64,000 nt of DNA, taken from contig CAYWRZ010000002.1 in NCBI GenBank assembly GCA_964460845.1, positions 186,001-250,000 on the forward strand, written 5' to 3'. The notes beneath the pieces were generated by a model, which did no database searches, had not been told where the DNA came from, and saw only the letters and a list, made by a program, of their open reading frames with translations. Position 1 is the stretch's first letter; each line of letters starts with the position of its first letter. Source of the DNA: CAYWRZ01 sp964460845. Its GTDB lineage: Bacteria; Bacteroidota; Bacteroidia; Flavobacteriales_D; UBA2798. This document shows positions 62,983 to 64,000 of this stretch, piece by piece. The position numbers were made by a program, and so were the translations under genes.

Positions 62983-63004
62983 ACCGGATCGGCTTTTTTG
63001 AAAG

Positions 63005-63033
63005 GCAGGGAAATGTAATTTTCCCTGCTTTTT
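63005..63033 (+). terminator. Terminator of clpB
   Basis: 9-bp stem GCAGGGAAA / TTTCCCTGC (63005-63013 / 63020-63028), 6-base loop, then five T. It lies 22 bases after the clpB stop. Confidence 0.93.
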
Positions 63034-63123
63034 GGTTTTTAGGGCTTTTCGACTTGGCGTATCTTAGGGCGAAAATGTGAAGAATATGCCTACATCGACC
63101 GCCAATTCAAACTTTCAGACCAT

Positions 63124-63199
63124 TATCGGGTATTTACACGATAAACGTGATTATCGGATAAAAAGCCGATATTTCAAATTATCGGATATTTACCCGATA
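63124..63199. promoter_or_regulatory. Triple palindromic operator array upstream of the SatD gene
   Basis: Three 20-bp palindromes of form TATCGG-N8-CCGATA at 63124-63143, 63152-63171 and 63180-63199. They begin exactly 28 bp apart with 8-bp spacers. Copies 2 and 3 are perfect in the six-base arms; copy 1 has ACGATA in the right arm. Each left arm is preceded by AT, giving ATTATCGG. The array ends 9 bases before the ATG at 63209. It looks like an operator array for the DNA-binding protein encoded just after it. Confidence 0.85.
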
Positions 63200-63208
63200 T
63201 TTGAGGAT

Positions 63209-63832
63209 ATGATAGCGGTAATCACAGGCGATATTATCAATTCGCGCCGGTTAAAGAAGCCTTCGGCATGGCTTAATCCGGTTAAAAAACTATTAAATAC
63301 CTACGGCAAAAGCCCCGAATCGTGGGAGATATACCGTGGCGACAGCTTTCAAGTCGAAATCAAAAACCCGGAAGAAGCCCTGTTTGCCGCGCTACGGATA
63401 AAGGCCGCCGTCAAATCCATCAAAGACCTCGACGTGCGCATGGCCATCGGGATCGGGAAAAAAGAATACAGCGCCGCAAAAATCACCGAATCGAACGGAG
63501 ATGCGTTTATCCATTCGGGCGAAAAGCTCGAAACCCTGAAAAAAGAAAAACAAACACTGGCCTTAAAAACCCCCTGGGCAGATTTTGACCGGGAAATGAA
63601 CCTGCTTATCCGGCTGGGACTGGTCACGATGGACAACTGGAGCACAGGTGCCGCCGAGCTGGTTAGCACTTCCCTCCATAATCCGAAATTGAACCAGCAA
63701 GAAATTAGCCGCCTGCTCGACATTTCCCAATCGTCGGTAAGCGAACGCCAGAAACGTTCTTCCCTACCCCTTCTGCTTGAGATGGAAGAGGTCTATCGCG
63801 AAAAATTAAGCCCCTTACTCGCTGCCGTATGA
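63209..63832 (+). CDS. SatD-family regulator with cyclase-like N-domain and helix-turn-helix
   Basis: 207 residues from MIAVITGDIINSRRL. The frame runs open to 63077, but those 44 codons are the operator array read as protein (YLHDKRDYRIKSRYFKLSDIYPIFED), so I reject the longer form. SatD family (PF16264 type): N-domain with D8 in VITGDIINSR and D45 in IYRGDSFQVEI, then VRMAIGIGKKEY and ESNGDAFIHSGEKLETLKK. This order resembles the metal and substrate sites of class III nucleotide cyclases. A helix-turn-helix is at ~158-185 (KLNQQEISRLLDISQSSVSERQKR). The stop overlaps the DUF3307 start by 4 nt. The operator array just upstream fits autoregulation. Confidence 0.88.
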   Translation: MIAVITGDIINSRRLKKPSAWLNPVKKLLNTYGKSPESWEIYRGDSFQVEIKNPEEALFAALRIKAAVKSIKDLDVRMAIGIGKKEYSAAKITESNGDAFIHSGEKLETLKKEKQTLALKTPWADFDREMNLLIRLGLVTMDNWSTGAAELVSTSLHNPKLNQQEISRLLDISQSSVSERQKRSSLPLLLEMEEVYREKLSPLLAAV

Positions 63833-64000
63833 TCCTTTTTACCTCGCTCCTACTGGCACACCTGATTGGCGATTTTCTGCTTCAGCCCAAAAGCTGGGTA
63901 AAAGATAAAGAAGCTAAAAAACTGAAATCGACCTGTCTGTATCTGCACGTGCTGCTACACGGCGCGCTGGTGCTGCTGCTCACCTGGAACCTAAAATACT
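63829..64000 (+). CDS. DUF3307 membrane protein, N-terminal part
   Basis: 57 residues in the window; the gene continues past the right edge. It begins MILFTSLLLAHLIGDFLLQP with the acidic/Gln motif G-D-F-L-L-Q-P inside the first membrane helix, followed by KSWVKDKEAKKLKST and the helix CLYLHVLLHGALVLLLTW. This is the DUF3307 signature. The ATG overlaps the SatD stop by 4 nt (ATGA). The SatD-DUF3307 pair recurs in many bacteria; no function is established that I know of. Confidence 0.9.
   Translation, partial: MILFTSLLLAHLIGDFLLQPKSWVKDKEAKKLKSTCLYLHVLLHGALVLLLTWNLKY

Noticed and set aside
63124..63199. Three equally spaced repeats as a short CRISPR array
   Set aside because: Units are 20-bp palindromes with 8-bp spacers, far shorter than CRISPR spacers, only three copies, and placed directly before a regulator gene.
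63077..63208. 44-codon N-terminal extension of the SatD protein
   Set aside because: These codons are the operator palindromes read as protein; the family starts at MIAVITGDIINSR, and there is a suitable ATG at 63209.

Overview
The window is a gene-dense stretch (roughly half G+C) from a free-living, aerobic, Gram-negative member of the Bacteroidota. Four large secreted proteins end in type IX secretion (T9SS) sorting domains, two of type A and two of the gliding-associated type B. Other pointers are a TonB receptor with a DUF4249 lipoprotein, ribosomal protein THX, a LytS/LytTR pair, a DUF1015 gene beside serA, and promoters of the Bacteroidota TTG / TAnnTTTG kind. Shine-Dalgarno sequences are almost absent. 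The order within the phylum (Chitinophagales, Saprospirales, Cytophagales or similar) cannot be fixed from sequence reading alone.

Layout. 1-4.7 kb (minus): guaA, a LysM/periplasmic-binding-protein fusion and hemF, then a cut-off outer-membrane-type gene. 4.9-9.5 kb: two T9SS cargo proteins. 9.6-15.2 kb: citrate synthase with a terminator, an ORF6N protein, an NYN-domain protein, a beta-barrel receptor-like protein and a STAS-like protein. 15.2-19.2 kb: menA-ppa, converging on a serine hydrolase and a HisC-like protein that lacks the PLP lysine. 19.2-19.7 kb: RNase P RNA with a well-placed promoter. 19.75-21.4 kb: a hipBA-type module whose operator overlaps its promoter. 21.5-25.7 kb: a subtilisin-type T9SS protease and an SDR. 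25.8-29.0 kb: TonB receptor plus DUF4249. 29.0-30.3 kb: twin six-cysteine lipoproteins and a 23-residue ORF behind an unusually strong Shine-Dalgarno. 30.3-33.5 kb: Smr protein, THX, SiaC and the LytS/LytTR pair. 33.6-39.6 kb: acyl-carrier-protein phosphodiesterase, a small protein, pruA, then serA-DUF1015-yggS. 39.6-43.0 kb: surE, a small membrane protein, lpxB and SpoIID/LytB. 43.2-45.1 kb: a lone MoxR ATPase and an esterase lipoprotein. 45.1-49.9 kb: tightly overlapped ligA-DUF6913-dapA-DUF4403. 50.4-53.5 kb: a third large T9SS adhesin-like protein with type B signal. 53.5-56.6 kb: cysteine desulfurase, upp, a membrane protein and a HAD phosphatase that appears to start at CTG. 56.8-63.0 kb: acyl-CoA carboxyltransferase, peroxiredoxin, a small membrane protein with an NlpC/P60 peptidase, and clpB. 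63.1-64.0 kb: a SatD-family gene and a DUF3307 gene.

Most of the window is housekeeping metabolism. The least explained piece is at the right edge. Three 20-bp palindromes of form TATCGG-N8-CCGATA repeat at an exact 28-bp period just before a SatD gene. That SatD protein reads like a nucleotide-cyclase-type fold joined to a helix-turn-helix, and it overlaps a DUF3307 membrane-protein gene by 4 nt. Other points worth a second look are the lysine-less HisC-like protein, the hipBA operator/promoter, the 23-aa ORF beside the twin lipoproteins, and a perfect 14-bp inverted repeat inside the ORF6N gene.
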